DNA of 64,000 nucleotides from Tropicibacter alexandrii (GTDB lineage Bacteria; Pseudomonadota; Alphaproteobacteria; Rhodobacterales; Rhodobacteraceae): contig NZ_RCTZ02000012.1 of the NCBI RefSeq assembly GCF_003667315.2, forward strand, positions 82,384-146,383, written 5' to 3'. The translations under genes were made by a program, and so were the position numbers. This document shows, one piece after another, positions 53,669 to 63,923 of the stretch. Within the stretch, counting starts at the first letter, position 1, and every line of letters starts with the position of its first letter. The notes under the pieces are model-generated. The model saw only the letters and a list, made by a program, of their open reading frames with translations. It made no database searches and was not told where the DNA came from.

Positions 53669-54748
53669 TCAGCGCGGCAGAAGCACGCCTTCGATCACGT
53701 GGATCACGCCGTTGGATTGGTTCACATCCGATTGCGTCACCTGATAGGCATTGCCACTTTCATCGAAGATGAAGACCTCGCCGCCATTCACAACCTTGGC
53801 CGAGAGCGCATCACCCGAGACCGCGTTGAAGTGATAGAAGCGGTCCGGGGATTGGCGCGCCTCGCGGGCGATGTCAGCCGCCGACCAGTTGCCTGCAACC
53901 ACATGCGCGGTCAGGATCTTGGTCAACTGGTCCTTGTTCTCGGGCTTTAGAAGCGTTTCGACCGTGCCATCGGGCAGCGCCTCGAACGCGGCATTGACCG
54001 GGGCAAAGACGGTGAAGGGGCCTTCGGAGTTGAGCGTCTCGACCAGACCGGCGGCCTTGACGGCGGCGACCAGCGTGGTGTGATCGGCCGAGTTCACGGC
54101 GTTCTCGACGATGGTCTTGTTCGGATACATCGCCGCGCCACCGACCATCGGCAGGCCTTGGGCATCGGGTTCGGCGGCGGCCTGTTCCTCGCCGGGCAGC
54201 AGGACGGTGTCGATCACGTGGATCACGCCGTTGGACTGTTCGACATCGGCGATGGTGACCGTGGCCACGCGGCCCTGTTCATCGGTCAGGGTGATCATCT
54301 CGCCATCCATCTTGGCCTGAAGCGTGCAGCCGCCGACCGTGGGGACCGGGTGGGTGCCGCCATCATCGGCGATCATCCCGGCAATCGCGTCGGACATGGC
54401 CTTGGCCGCGACGACGTGACAGGTCAGGACCTTGGTCAGTTGTTCCTTGTTCTCGGGCTTCAGCAGCGTCTCGACCGTGCCCTCGGGCAGCGCGTCAAAG
54501 GCGGCGTTGACGGGCGCAAAGACGGTAAAGGGGCCTTCGCTGTTGAGCGTGTCCACCAGTCCGGCCGCCTGTACGGCGGCGACCAGCGTGGTGTGATCGG
54601 CAGAGTTCACCGCGTTCTCGACGATGGTCTTGTCTGCGAACATGGCGGCACCGCCGACCATCGGGTTGCCACTTTCGCTGTGGCTCGCGGCAAAGGCGGG
54701 CAGGGCGAGGGTGCAGGTCAGGGCGGTGGCTGTGAAAAGGCGTGTCAT
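53669..54748 (-). CDS. Secreted protein with two fasciclin (FAS1) domains
   Basis: 359 residues: a signal peptide (MTRLFTATALTCTLALPAFA), then two FAS1 domains at about residues 40-185 and 210-358. Both carry the H1/H2 landmarks TLVAAVxAAGLVxTLNSEGPFTVFAPVNAAF and SNGVIHVID or SNGVIHVIE. FAS1 domains mediate weak adhesion at the cell surface or in the extracellular matrix. The two halves are very similar in DNA (spacing about 513 bases), indicating a fairly recent internal duplication. The first domain has an extra cysteine pair (LTCHVV and GGCTLQ), absent from the second. GGAGGAA precedes the start. Confidence 0.93.
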   Translation of the reverse strand: MTRLFTATALTCTLALPAFAASHSESGNPMVGGAAMFADKTIVENAVNSADHTTLVAAVQAAGLVDTLNSEGPFTVFAPVNAAFDALPEGTVETLLKPENKEQLTKVLTCHVVAAKAMSDAIAGMIADDGGTHPVPTVGGCTLQAKMDGEMITLTDEQGRVATVTIADVEQSNGVIHVIDTVLLPGEEQAAAEPDAQGLPMVGGAAMYPNKTIVENAVNSADHTTLVAAVKAAGLVETLNSEGPFTVFAPVNAAFEALPDGTVETLLKPENKDQLTKILTAHVVAGNWSAADIAREARQSPDRFYHFNAVSGDALSAKVVNGGEVFIFDESGNAYQVTQSDVNQSNGVIHVIEGVLLPR

Positions 54749-54832
54749 GGTCTTCCTCCGTGTGGGTTATGTCCCAAGCCACGGAAGGCGGGGCAGCAGA
54801 GTTTCGCCGCCCCGCATCACGCTTTCGTGAGG

Positions 54833-56869
54833 TCAGCCGCGACGGCGTCTGCGCCGCCCGCCCTCATCCCCGCCGCCGGTGTTGAAGCTGACATTCGGCA
54901 GGGTGACCTGCGCGTTCAGGATCGGGAAGGGATCGGTGGCATGCGGGATGGCGTTCGCGTTGACGAAGTGTTCCTGAAACTTCGGCTCGATCGCCGTCTC
55001 GACCTTGGTGATCTGGCGCACGACACGCTCGATCTCGCGCCGGGCGGCGACATTACACAGGGCAATGCGCGCGCCGGTGCCCGCGGCGTTGCCGGCGCTG
55101 GTGACCTTGTCCAAGGGCACGTCGGGGATCATGCCCAGCACCATGGCGTGCAGCGGCGAGATATGCGCGCCGAACGCGCCCGCCAACACCACGCGGTCGA
55201 CCTGATCGACCTCGCGCTGGTCCATCAACAGCCGCGCGCCCGCATAAAGCGCGGATTTCGCCAGTTGGATGGCGCGGATGTCGCCCTGGGTCACGGTGAT
55301 GAGCGGGCCGCCCTCGGCGGTGGCGTCGTGGATCACATAGGAATGGGTGCGGCCCTCGGGGATGGAGCGCGCGGTGCCGGTGGCCTGGGCCGAGCCGATC
55401 AGGCCGGACGGGTCGACAAGGCCAGCCATCCGCATCTCTGCCACCGCCTCGATGATGCCCGAGCCGCAGATGCCGGTGATGCCGGTCTGGGCGGTCGCCT
55501 TGGCAAAGCCGTCCTCGTTCGACCACAGGTCACATCCGATCACGCGGAAGCGCGGTTCCTTGGTTTCCGGGTCGATGCGGATCGCCTCGATCGCGCCGGG
55601 GGCGGCGCGCTGGCCGGAACTGATCTGCGCCCCCTCGAAGGCCGGGCCGGTGGGCGAGGAACAGGCCAGAACGCCGCTCTTGTCGCCCAGCAGGATTTCG
55701 GCATTGGTGCCCACGTCGATGATCAGGGCAAGGTCGTCGGACTTGCCGGGTTCCTCGGACAGGGCGACGGCGGCGGCATCGGCACCCACGTGACCGGCGA
55801 TGCAGGGCAGGACGTAGATCTGCGCCGCACCGGGAATGGCGGTCAGCCCCAGTTCGGTCGCGGTCAGCGTCATGGAGTCCGAGGTGGCCAGCGCAAAGGG
55901 CGCTTGCCCCAACTCGACCGGGTCGATGCCCAAGAGCAGGTGATGCATGACCGGGTTGCAGACAAACACCGTCTCAAGGATCAGCGCGGGCTCGATCCCG
56001 GCCTCCTTGGCGATGTCCAGCGCCAGCGCATCGATGGCCTCGCGCACGGCGCGCGTCATTTCCTTGTCGCCGCCGGGGTTCATCATCGAATAGGAGACGC
56101 GGCTCATCAGATCCTCGCCGAAGCGGATCTGCGGGTTCATGATGCCGCTGGATGCGATGACCTCGCCGGTGTCGAGATTGGTCAGGTGCGCAGCGACGGT
56201 GGTGGAGCCGAGGTCGATGGCAAGGCCATAAATCCCGCCCTCGTGCAGGCCGGGCCAAGCGGCGATCAGCTTGGGCGCTGAATTGTCGGCTTTGTGCAAG
56301 GCGACGGTGATTTTCCAATCGCCTTTGCGGAGAATTGGTTGCAATTTGCCAAGTGTGGAAAAGTCTGTGGATATCTCGGGGATATCCCACTGGGCCTTGA
56401 GCGCCCGGGCGATGCGTTCCAGATCGCCCGTGGGCTCGTGCATGTCGGGCTCGTCGACTTCGATGTAATAAAGCCGCGTGGCCGGGTCCATCTCGATGAC
56501 CCGGGCGCTGGCGGCCTTGCGGACCACCTGCCGGTGGACTTGGCTTTCGGGGGGCACGTCGATGACAACATCGCGCTGGATCGTCGCCTGACAGCCCAGA
56601 CGGCGCCCGGGTTTCAAGCCGCGCTTATCCTGATAGCGTTGCTCCACCTTGTTCCATTCGGACAGGGCGTCCTCGGCCACATGAACCCCGTGTTTCGAGA
56701 AATCGCCGTAGGACGGGGTGATCTGGCATTTCGAGCAGATGCCACGCCCGCCGCAAACCGAGTCGAGATCGACGCCCAGCTGCCGCGCGGCGGTCAGAAC
56801 GGGTGTGCCTGCCGGGAACCGTCCGCGCTTGCCGGACGGGGTGAAGATTACGAGCGGATCTTGGGTCAT
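54833..56869 (-). CDS. ASKHA-domain ferredoxin protein (RACo-like corrinoid activation, DUF4445)
   Basis: 678 residues. The N-terminal 2Fe-2S ferredoxin domain has C39, C45 and C48 (VCGGRGICSKC) and C93 (RRLGCQA). A linker domain follows, then a large ASKHA ATPase-like domain with GLAIDLGSTTVAAHLTNLDTG, LALIIDVGTNAEILLG, GICGSGIIEAVAEM and VVLAGAFGAHISP. Relatives reduce and reactivate corrinoid methyltransferases (RACo/RamA-type). No methyltransferase or corrinoid protein lies in the window. The tail is basic (GGRRRRRRG). The start at 56869 has AGGCAGG upstream. Confidence 0.88.
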   Translation of the reverse strand: MTQDPLVIFTPSGKRGRFPAGTPVLTAARQLGVDLDSVCGGRGICSKCQITPSYGDFSKHGVHVAEDALSEWNKVEQRYQDKRGLKPGRRLGCQATIQRDVVIDVPPESQVHRQVVRKAASARVIEMDPATRLYYIEVDEPDMHEPTGDLERIARALKAQWDIPEISTDFSTLGKLQPILRKGDWKITVALHKADNSAPKLIAAWPGLHEGGIYGLAIDLGSTTVAAHLTNLDTGEVIASSGIMNPQIRFGEDLMSRVSYSMMNPGGDKEMTRAVREAIDALALDIAKEAGIEPALILETVFVCNPVMHHLLLGIDPVELGQAPFALATSDSMTLTATELGLTAIPGAAQIYVLPCIAGHVGADAAAVALSEEPGKSDDLALIIDVGTNAEILLGDKSGVLACSSPTGPAFEGAQISSGQRAAPGAIEAIRIDPETKEPRFRVIGCDLWSNEDGFAKATAQTGITGICGSGIIEAVAEMRMAGLVDPSGLIGSAQATGTARSIPEGRTHSYVIHDATAEGGPLITVTQGDIRAIQLAKSALYAGARLLMDQREVDQVDRVVLAGAFGAHISPLHAMVLGMIPDVPLDKVTSAGNAAGTGARIALCNVAARREIERVVRQITKVETAIEPKFQEHFVNANAIPHATDPFPILNAQVTLPNVSFNTGGGDEGGRRRRRRG

Positions 56870-56960
56870 GGCCTGCCTGTGTTCGCGTTTCCGCGCGACA
56901 ATAGCGTTCCCTTCGGGGAAGGAAAGCCGTGCTGCGACATGTTTGCGTCGCGGCGCGGCG

Positions 56961-57007
56961 CAAGGCGCTTCGAAGCGCCTTGGACCAAGCGCCTTCGAAG
57001 GGCCTTG
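56961..57007. repeat. Two adjacent TTCGAA-centred palindromes
   Basis: A perfect 22-bp palindrome at 56961-56982 (left arm CAAGGCGCTTC) is followed three bases later by a related imperfect one at 56986-57007 (CAAGCGCCTTC with GAAGGGCCTTG). Both lie between the ASKHA start and the CoA-transferase stop, ending seven bases from the latter. Confidence 0.85.
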
Positions 57008-57014
57008 CACGTCG

Positions 57015-58163
57015 CTATGCCTCGTCCAACCAGCGCAGGATCTCGCCGCGGTTGCCATCCAGATCGGGCGCGGGTTTGCGGGTCGTCGGATCGGGGGCGT
57101 CGGTCATCTTGATCGGGTTGCCCGCGGCCTTGTAGGCTTGCCGCCCGTTGCGGTCGAGCACGTCGACGACCATGTTCCGGGCGAGGATCTGCGGGTCCTT
57201 CAACACCTGATCCACCGACTGGATCGGACCCGTTGGGATACCGGCGGCTGTCAGCTTTGCAATCCAGTGCGCGCGCGTATCGCCCAGCGTCACCGCCTCG
57301 ATCAGGCGTTTGAGCAGGCGGGCATTGTCGCAGCGCGCCGGGTTGGTGGCAAAGCGCGGATCGTCCGACAGCGGCAGGTTCAGCGCGATACACAGCTTCT
57401 CGAACAGCTTGTCATTGCCTGCGGCGATCACGAACAACCCGTCGCTGGCGTGGAAGTTCTCGAACGGCGTGATCGACGGGTGCCGGGCGCCGGACGGGCC
57501 GGGCGCCTTGCCGGTCACCGTGGTCAGGGCGACCGCGTGTTCGAGGATGGCCAACTGGCTGTCGAGCATCGACACGTCGATCTTGCGGCCCTTGCCGGTT
57601 TTTGCACGGTCCACCAAGGCCGCCAGAATGCCCTGGCACAGGAACATGCCCGCGACGATGTCACCGATTGAGGCCCCGACCCGCACCGGTTCGCGGCCCT
57701 TCTCGCCGGTGATCGACATCACGCCGCCACGCGCCTGTACGACCATGTCATAGGCGGGGCGTTTCGAATCCGGACCGGTATGGCCAAAGCCCGACACGGC
57801 CCCGTAGATCAGGTGCGGAAAGTCCTGATGCAGCACGTCCCAGCCATAGCCCAGACGCTCCATCACGCCGGGGCGATAGTTTTCCACCAGCACGTCGGCG
57901 CGCTTCAGCAGCTTTTCGAAGGTGATGCGGTCGGCCTCGGATTTCAGGTTCAGGGCGATGCTTTTCTTGCCGTGATTGATCGCGGCGAAATAGGCGGATT
58001 TGCCGTCCTTGAAGGGCGGAAAGGCGCGGGTGTCGTCGCCGCCAACGGGGTTTTCGACCTTGACTACGGTGGCGCCCATATCCGCGAGGGTCATGGTGCA
58101 GAAGGGACCGGCCAGCACGTGGGTCAGGTCGAGGATGGTATAGCCTGCAAGGGGGGCGGTCAT
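57015..58163 (-). CDS. CaiB/BaiF family CoA transferase (class III)
   Basis: Moves CoA between carboxylic acids. 382 residues. The opening GYTILDLTHVLAGPFCTMTLADMGATVVKVENP and the catalytic aspartate D168 (VGASIGDIVAGM) mark the family, with FGHTGPDSKRPAYDMVVQARGG before it and a C-terminal DPQILARNMVVDV. The substrate cannot be inferred; the family covers formyl, oxalate, carnitine and succinate donors. GGAG lies before the start at 58163. Its 3' end lies next to the palindromes. Confidence 0.92.
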   Translation of the reverse strand: MTAPLAGYTILDLTHVLAGPFCTMTLADMGATVVKVENPVGGDDTRAFPPFKDGKSAYFAAINHGKKSIALNLKSEADRITFEKLLKRADVLVENYRPGVMERLGYGWDVLHQDFPHLIYGAVSGFGHTGPDSKRPAYDMVVQARGGVMSITGEKGREPVRVGASIGDIVAGMFLCQGILAALVDRAKTGKGRKIDVSMLDSQLAILEHAVALTTVTGKAPGPSGARHPSITPFENFHASDGLFVIAAGNDKLFEKLCIALNLPLSDDPRFATNPARCDNARLLKRLIEAVTLGDTRAHWIAKLTAAGIPTGPIQSVDQVLKDPQILARNMVVDVLDRNGRQAYKAAGNPIKMTDAPDPTTRKPAPDLDGNRGEILRWLDEA

Positions 58164-58296
58164 GGGGGCTCCGGGTCTTGTGCTGCTGTGCTGGCACAAG
58201 ACCGTGACGCGCGCGTGACGGCAAGAGGCGATCGGTGTTTCGGCGGGAAACTGCATTTGGGGGCCGAGACATGGTCCCGGCCTCGGGGCTGTTGCG

Positions 58297-59250
58297 CTAT
58301 TTGGCGGCAGCGCGCGCATGGAAGATGAAGCCAAGGAGGTTCATCAACACTTGTGCAGCCAGGATCGAGGTGGAGCCGGTTGGATCGTAATCCGGGGCCA
58401 CCTCGACCAGATCGATGCCGATGATGTCGTGATGCCGGGCTACATTCTGCAGGATTTCCAGCACCTCGTAATACAGGAACCCGCCATGCGACGGCGTGCC
58501 GGTCCCCGGCGCGATGGAGGGGCAGAAGGCGTCGATGTCGATGGTGATGTAGACCGGCGCGCCCGCAGGAATGCGCGCGGCGGTGGCCTTCGGCCCCAGC
58601 TTGCGCACTTGCCGTACCGACAGGATGTCCGAGCCACGGGCGCGGGCGTCGTCGTACCCTTCTTTCGCGGTGGAACTGACATTGCGGATGCCCAGTTGCG
58701 TCAGCCCGCTGACCCAGTCTTTTTCCGCCGCGCGGCGCATCGGGTTGCCGTGCCCACGCGTCACACCGTGGCGTTCATCCACGAAATCCAGATGGGCATC
58801 GATCTGGAGCACGTGAAACGGCGCGTGGCCCTCATAGGCTTCGATGCAGGGAATGTTGATCGAGTGGTCCCCGCCGATGGTGACGGGCAGGGCGCCTGCC
58901 TTCAACGCGGCCTCGACACCGGCGCGGATATTGGCGTGGCTTTTCAGCGTATCGGTATGGACGATATCCGCATCCCCCATATCGACGATCCGCACGCCGT
59001 CCAGATAGGTCACGTCATCCTCGTGGTCATAGGCCCCCGCATGGCCAAAGCTGAACAGGGTCGAGGCCTCGCGCACCCCGCGCGGCCCAAAGCGTGCGCC
59101 CGCCCGCCACTGCGTCCCCGCATCAAAAGGCGCGCCAAGGACGGCGACGTCACAGTCCAGCGCGTCCCAATCCGCCACATGAGGCGCCTTGGCAAAGGTG
59201 CAGATGCCGGTAAAGGGCAGGTTCAGCCTGCCGGACTGGTAGCCATGCAT
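58297..59250 (-). CDS. speB: Agmatinase-type ureohydrolase (SpeB family)
   Basis: A binuclear manganese ureohydrolase, 317 residues. Metal ligands: H129 (TIGGDHSINIP), D151, H153 and D155 (QIDAHLDF), D238 and D240 (DIDAFCPS). The conserved GRLNLPFTGI and GAPFDAGTQWRAGARFGPRGVRE start is typical of agmatinases, which split agmatine into putrescine and urea. Related guanidinobutyrase or guanidinopropionase activity cannot be excluded, so the gene symbol is provisional. CGGAGA precedes the start at 59250. Confidence 0.85.
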   Translation of the reverse strand: MHGYQSGRLNLPFTGICTFAKAPHVADWDALDCDVAVLGAPFDAGTQWRAGARFGPRGVREASTLFSFGHAGAYDHEDDVTYLDGVRIVDMGDADIVHTDTLKSHANIRAGVEAALKAGALPVTIGGDHSINIPCIEAYEGHAPFHVLQIDAHLDFVDERHGVTRGHGNPMRRAAEKDWVSGLTQLGIRNVSSTAKEGYDDARARGSDILSVRQVRKLGPKATAARIPAGAPVYITIDIDAFCPSIAPGTGTPSHGGFLYYEVLEILQNVARHHDIIGIDLVEVAPDYDPTGSTSILAAQVLMNLLGFIFHARAAAK

Positions 59251-59375
59251 GATCGTGTCTCCGTTCGGTGTGCGGCACGCTAGGGCCAAGCGCCGGGGCG
59301 GTGCAAGACGCTTGTCGCAGCGATACGGCTGGGGCAGAGTTTCAGCAGCTCATTGGCCGAAGAAGGGGCTGGACC

Positions 59376-61371
<1,996 letters not shown>

Positions 61372-61385
61372 GCCAATAAAATAAG

Positions 61386-61411
61386 GGGTTCAGCGCTTCA
61401 GCGCTGAACCC
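61386..61411 (+). terminator. Hairpin after guaB
   Basis: An 11-bp perfect stem, GGGTTCAGCGC at 61386-61396 and GCGCTGAACCC at 61401-61411, loop TTCA, 14 bases past the stop. The T-run is missing, so termination is likely by structure only. Confidence 0.6.
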
Positions 61412-62136
61412 GTAGTATCGCCAAGTGTCGGAACGTACCGGGAACTGTCGCCCACTTTAGATGCAAAGTAGATGCAAGCGTTCCGGCGATAGATGCAAAT
61501 CTGGCCACACAGGAACAGGTAGGATGAACAGTGAAATTCTGCCTTAGGTAAGGGCTGCCGAGGGATAGTTGTCCCCAGACCCGAACTCGAACATGAGCAA
61601 TGACGAAGCTTTTCCGATTGCTGCTATGCGTAAGTGCGGTTTGTTTCCAACGTGACTCAGGCGCTGCGGGTCTCCGGCGAATGCCGACGGATTTGCAATC
61701 CGCCGATACGCATTGAAAAAATTGCATTTCTTTATAAACCAGCACCAAATCACCCCAAGGAAGATCAATAGGTTGCGAAGACTATGTAAACTGATCCGCT
61801 TGCTCTTCCCGGCCTCTTAAGTCCCCCCTGAACTCTCCTCCGGTTGATCGTGCACCCATCTCTCAGGGAACCAACCCAATCGATGGTTTCTGGCAGTAGG
61901 CGCAGTTCATCAGGTCCAAGCAGTCAGATCCGCGCGACTGACACAGGGGGCGGGAGACCGGACCTTCGCTGCCGCTGCGCTGTGGGCCGGAGACATACTG
62001 AAAAGCGGACTATGAATCGAAGCATGCTTTGCAGAAGCAAAGCCTGCTTCGGCCAAACACACCGAAATTTTTGACGCTTCTCGACACAGTCGACAAAGAT
62101 CTGAACGCTCGATCTGACGCAAGACTGTGACATACC
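61412..62136. other. Gene-poor start of an accessory island
   Basis: 725 bases without a supportable gene. Short frames exist on the minus strand (61398-61748 and 61544-61768), but they overlap each other, lack ribosome sites and do not read like proteins. An anticodon-arm-like hairpin (GGCGGATTGCAAATCCGTC on the minus strand, near 61676-61700) resembles part of a tRNA-Cys but no D or T arm is present. The segment looks like recombination scar sequence between guaB and the island genes. Confidence 0.5.
61458..61498 (+). repeat. Three TAGATGCAA direct repeats, possible integrase arm sites
   Basis: TAGATGCAA starts at 61458, 61469 and 61490. The start-to-start distances of 11 and 21 bases are close to one and two turns of the DNA helix. 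They are flanked by a weak inverted pair (CGGAACG near 61431 and CGTTCCG near 61478). Such repeats are typical of arm-type sites beside a tyrosine-integrase attachment core, but no integrase gene is seen here. Confidence 0.5.
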
Positions 62137-62580
62137 TCAGTTGAAGAACGACCAATCAACGTCCGCCGCGATAGGATTCGAATGTTCAGACGGCTTGTGA
62201 CCAGACTGGCCATTGCAAATGGGGAAGCAACCATAGTGATTGAGAAAATCGCTCAAGAAGAAGCTTTCAATGTCAAAGAGGTTCTCATTTCCGTAGTTCC
62301 TGAGAACTTCTGCAGAGTAGTACGTAAACTTCACCCTCTGCGTCTTTGCGTAGTTGCTAATCCCCATGTTTCCGGATTGGCCGGACAAATGGCCGCCAAG
62401 CCTCTTGAAGAGGCTGTTTTGTTTTGACTCGCTCATCCCAATGTAAATCAGCTTTGAGTTTGCGAAGGGATACGCGATTTCACTTTCGGTCAAATAGATG
62501 AAGTAGATGCCCGCAACACCGCGAACAAACTTGATCTCTTGCTCGTTAAGAGTGTAGGTTTGTATGAATAATATTCTCAT
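62137..62580 (-). CDS. GIY-YIG nuclease-domain protein
   Basis: 147 residues. The GIY-YIG elements are visible: G24-I25-Y26 (GVAGIYFIYL), Y46-I47-G48 (KLIYIGMSES), R60 (SLFKRLGGHL) with H64, E105 (DIESFFLSDF) and the C-terminal Asn region (CFPICNGQSGHK). All main catalytic positions appear present, so DNA or RNA cleavage is plausible. Codon use is AT-richer than in the housekeeping genes, which suggests transfer. No ribosome site is seen before the ATG. It is divergent from the small acidic gene, with 28 bases between starts, so the promoters must overlap coding sequence. Confidence 0.75.
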   Translation of the reverse strand: MRILFIQTYTLNEQEIKFVRGVAGIYFIYLTESEIAYPFANSKLIYIGMSESKQNSLFKRLGGHLSGQSGNMGISNYAKTQRVKFTYYSAEVLRNYGNENLFDIESFFLSDFLNHYGCFPICNGQSGHKPSEHSNPIAADVDWSFFN

Positions 62581-62608
62581 TTTTTAATAATAAACAAGGG
62601 GATAGGCC

Positions 62609-62830
62609 TTGACCACCGAAAACATCAAGACAGCATCCGAGGTCATTACCGAGTTCCTTGACACCCTGGCTAAGGACGAATCTCTCGACGCCGACACTGT
62701 GGCCGCTGTCAGCAAACTTCGGAAAAATGATGATCTAAGCAAGGTCAAGCTGCTGCGAAAGCTGGAAGAGGCGCGCAAGGCCGCACTCAAGTCTGATGCG
62801 GCGAGCACAGAGGAGGCAGGTGATGACTAA
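62609..62830 (+). CDS. Small acidic helical protein upstream of the ATPase
   Basis: 73 residues from a TTG start with AAGGGG upstream. The sequence is helical and charged (ITEFLDTLAKDESLDADTVAAVSKLRKNDDLSKVKLLRKLEEARKAAL) with an acidic end (STEEAGDD). No family is recognised. The stop overlaps the ATPase start by eight bases, so it was made together with it and probably serves as an accessory subunit. Confidence 0.65.
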   Translation: MTTENIKTASEVITEFLDTLAKDESLDADTVAAVSKLRKNDDLSKVKLLRKLEEARKAALKSDAASTEEAGDD

Positions 62831-63923
62831 AGTTCGCAAGATCACCGTCTCGCGTTTTCGCGGCGCACGTTTCGACCTGCCCCTCGACTTTTCGAAGAAA
62901 ATGAAGAGCGTTGCGATCTTCGGTGAGAACGCGTCGGGCAAGAGCACTATTACAGATGCGCTTGAGTGGTTCATCCATGACCGCGTGGACCACCTGTGGC
63001 GGGAGGACTGCAAGCAGGACTCGCTGCGCAATGTGCTCGCCGACGACAAGCCCAGCTCTGTGTAACTGGTTTTTGACGGCAATGACCGCAACGGAACCAA
63101 AGCGCTCTCAGACGCGCTGAAGACCTCAGCAACCTTTGCCAATGACAATGTGGAGCAGCTTGTTGCAGATCTGAAAGATGACAATATCATTCTCAGACAT
63201 GCCGATATTGTTAAATTTCTTGACAAAACAAAGAGCGGGAAGCGTGAGGCTATTGCCGATATTATCGGCTATAGCGAAATCACGAAGTTTAGAAACGCCC
63301 TTTTGCAAACAAAGAACCAGCTCGAAAAAGAAACTGAATACACGGCCGCAAAACAGCAGATTCAGCGTCTTCAGTCCGGGATGATTGCGGAAGTAGAGCA
63401 GGTTGTTCCTAACAGAAAAGAGTTTTACGGAGTGGCCGCCACGGTCATGAAGCCATTTGAACTTAAGGCAGAAGTTACTGACGAAGAGTCCTACATCGAG
63501 GCTTTAGAAGAGCTTCGGGGACAGGGCAGCAGTGAAGAAAAGATTCGACTGGCAGAACGACTCGCGCAGCTTGAAAAGGCTTGCAGTGAGCTGGTCGCGG
63601 ACATTGATCAACTCTCCGGTGATGCCACGGCATTTATGTATAACTACAACGCCCTCGCTAAAGAGAGCGAAAACGTCAACAAGCTTCGGCTCAGTGACTT
63701 TCTAACGCGCGGCAAGGCCGTCCTGGACGACGAAGTCTTTACCGATCCGCAGTGCCCGTTTTGTTTGTTGCCCTATGAGCTTGCCCAACTCCAAGAAGAG
63801 GTCGGTAAGCGCCTTGAAGCGTTAGAGGCGTTGCAGCAGCAGCTCGATGAAGCAGGCACGCTCAAGGATGCACTTGTCGAGACCGTGATAACCGTCGGCC
63901 TTAACACAAAAACCATCATGGAG
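62823..63923 (+). pseudogene. Rad50/SMC-like zinc-hook ATPase, interrupted by a stop codon and truncated by an IS
   Basis: The frame starts at ATG 62823 with KVRKITVSRFRGARFDLPLDFSKKMKSVAIFGENASGKSTITDALEWF, a RecF/Rad50-type Walker A. A TAA at 63063 breaks it after 80 codons, but the same frame continues with clear coding sequence (LVFDGNDRNGTKALSDALKTSATF, then ADIVKFLDKTKSGKREAIADIIGYSEITKFRNAL). A coiled coil follows, then a zinc-hook motif CPFC within DPQCPFCLLPYELAQL. At 63924 an IS3-type element begins, so the second coiled coil and Walker B half are lost from this side. Either a true pseudogene or, for the stop only, a sequencing error. Best described as a broken SMC-like ATPase. Confidence 0.75.

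Noticed and set aside
61676..61700. tRNA-Cys(GCA)
   Set aside because: Only an anticodon-arm-like hairpin is present; no T arm with GTTCGA, no acceptor stem and no D arm could be built around it.
61398..61748. Minus-strand 116-codon frame after guaB
   Set aside because: It starts without a ribosome site, overlaps another frame of similar quality, includes the guaB hairpin at its end and has no recognisable domain.
61844..62155. Short frames on both strands in the gap before the GIY-YIG gene
   Set aside because: They are mutually overlapping, unsupported by ribosome sites and of non-protein-like composition.
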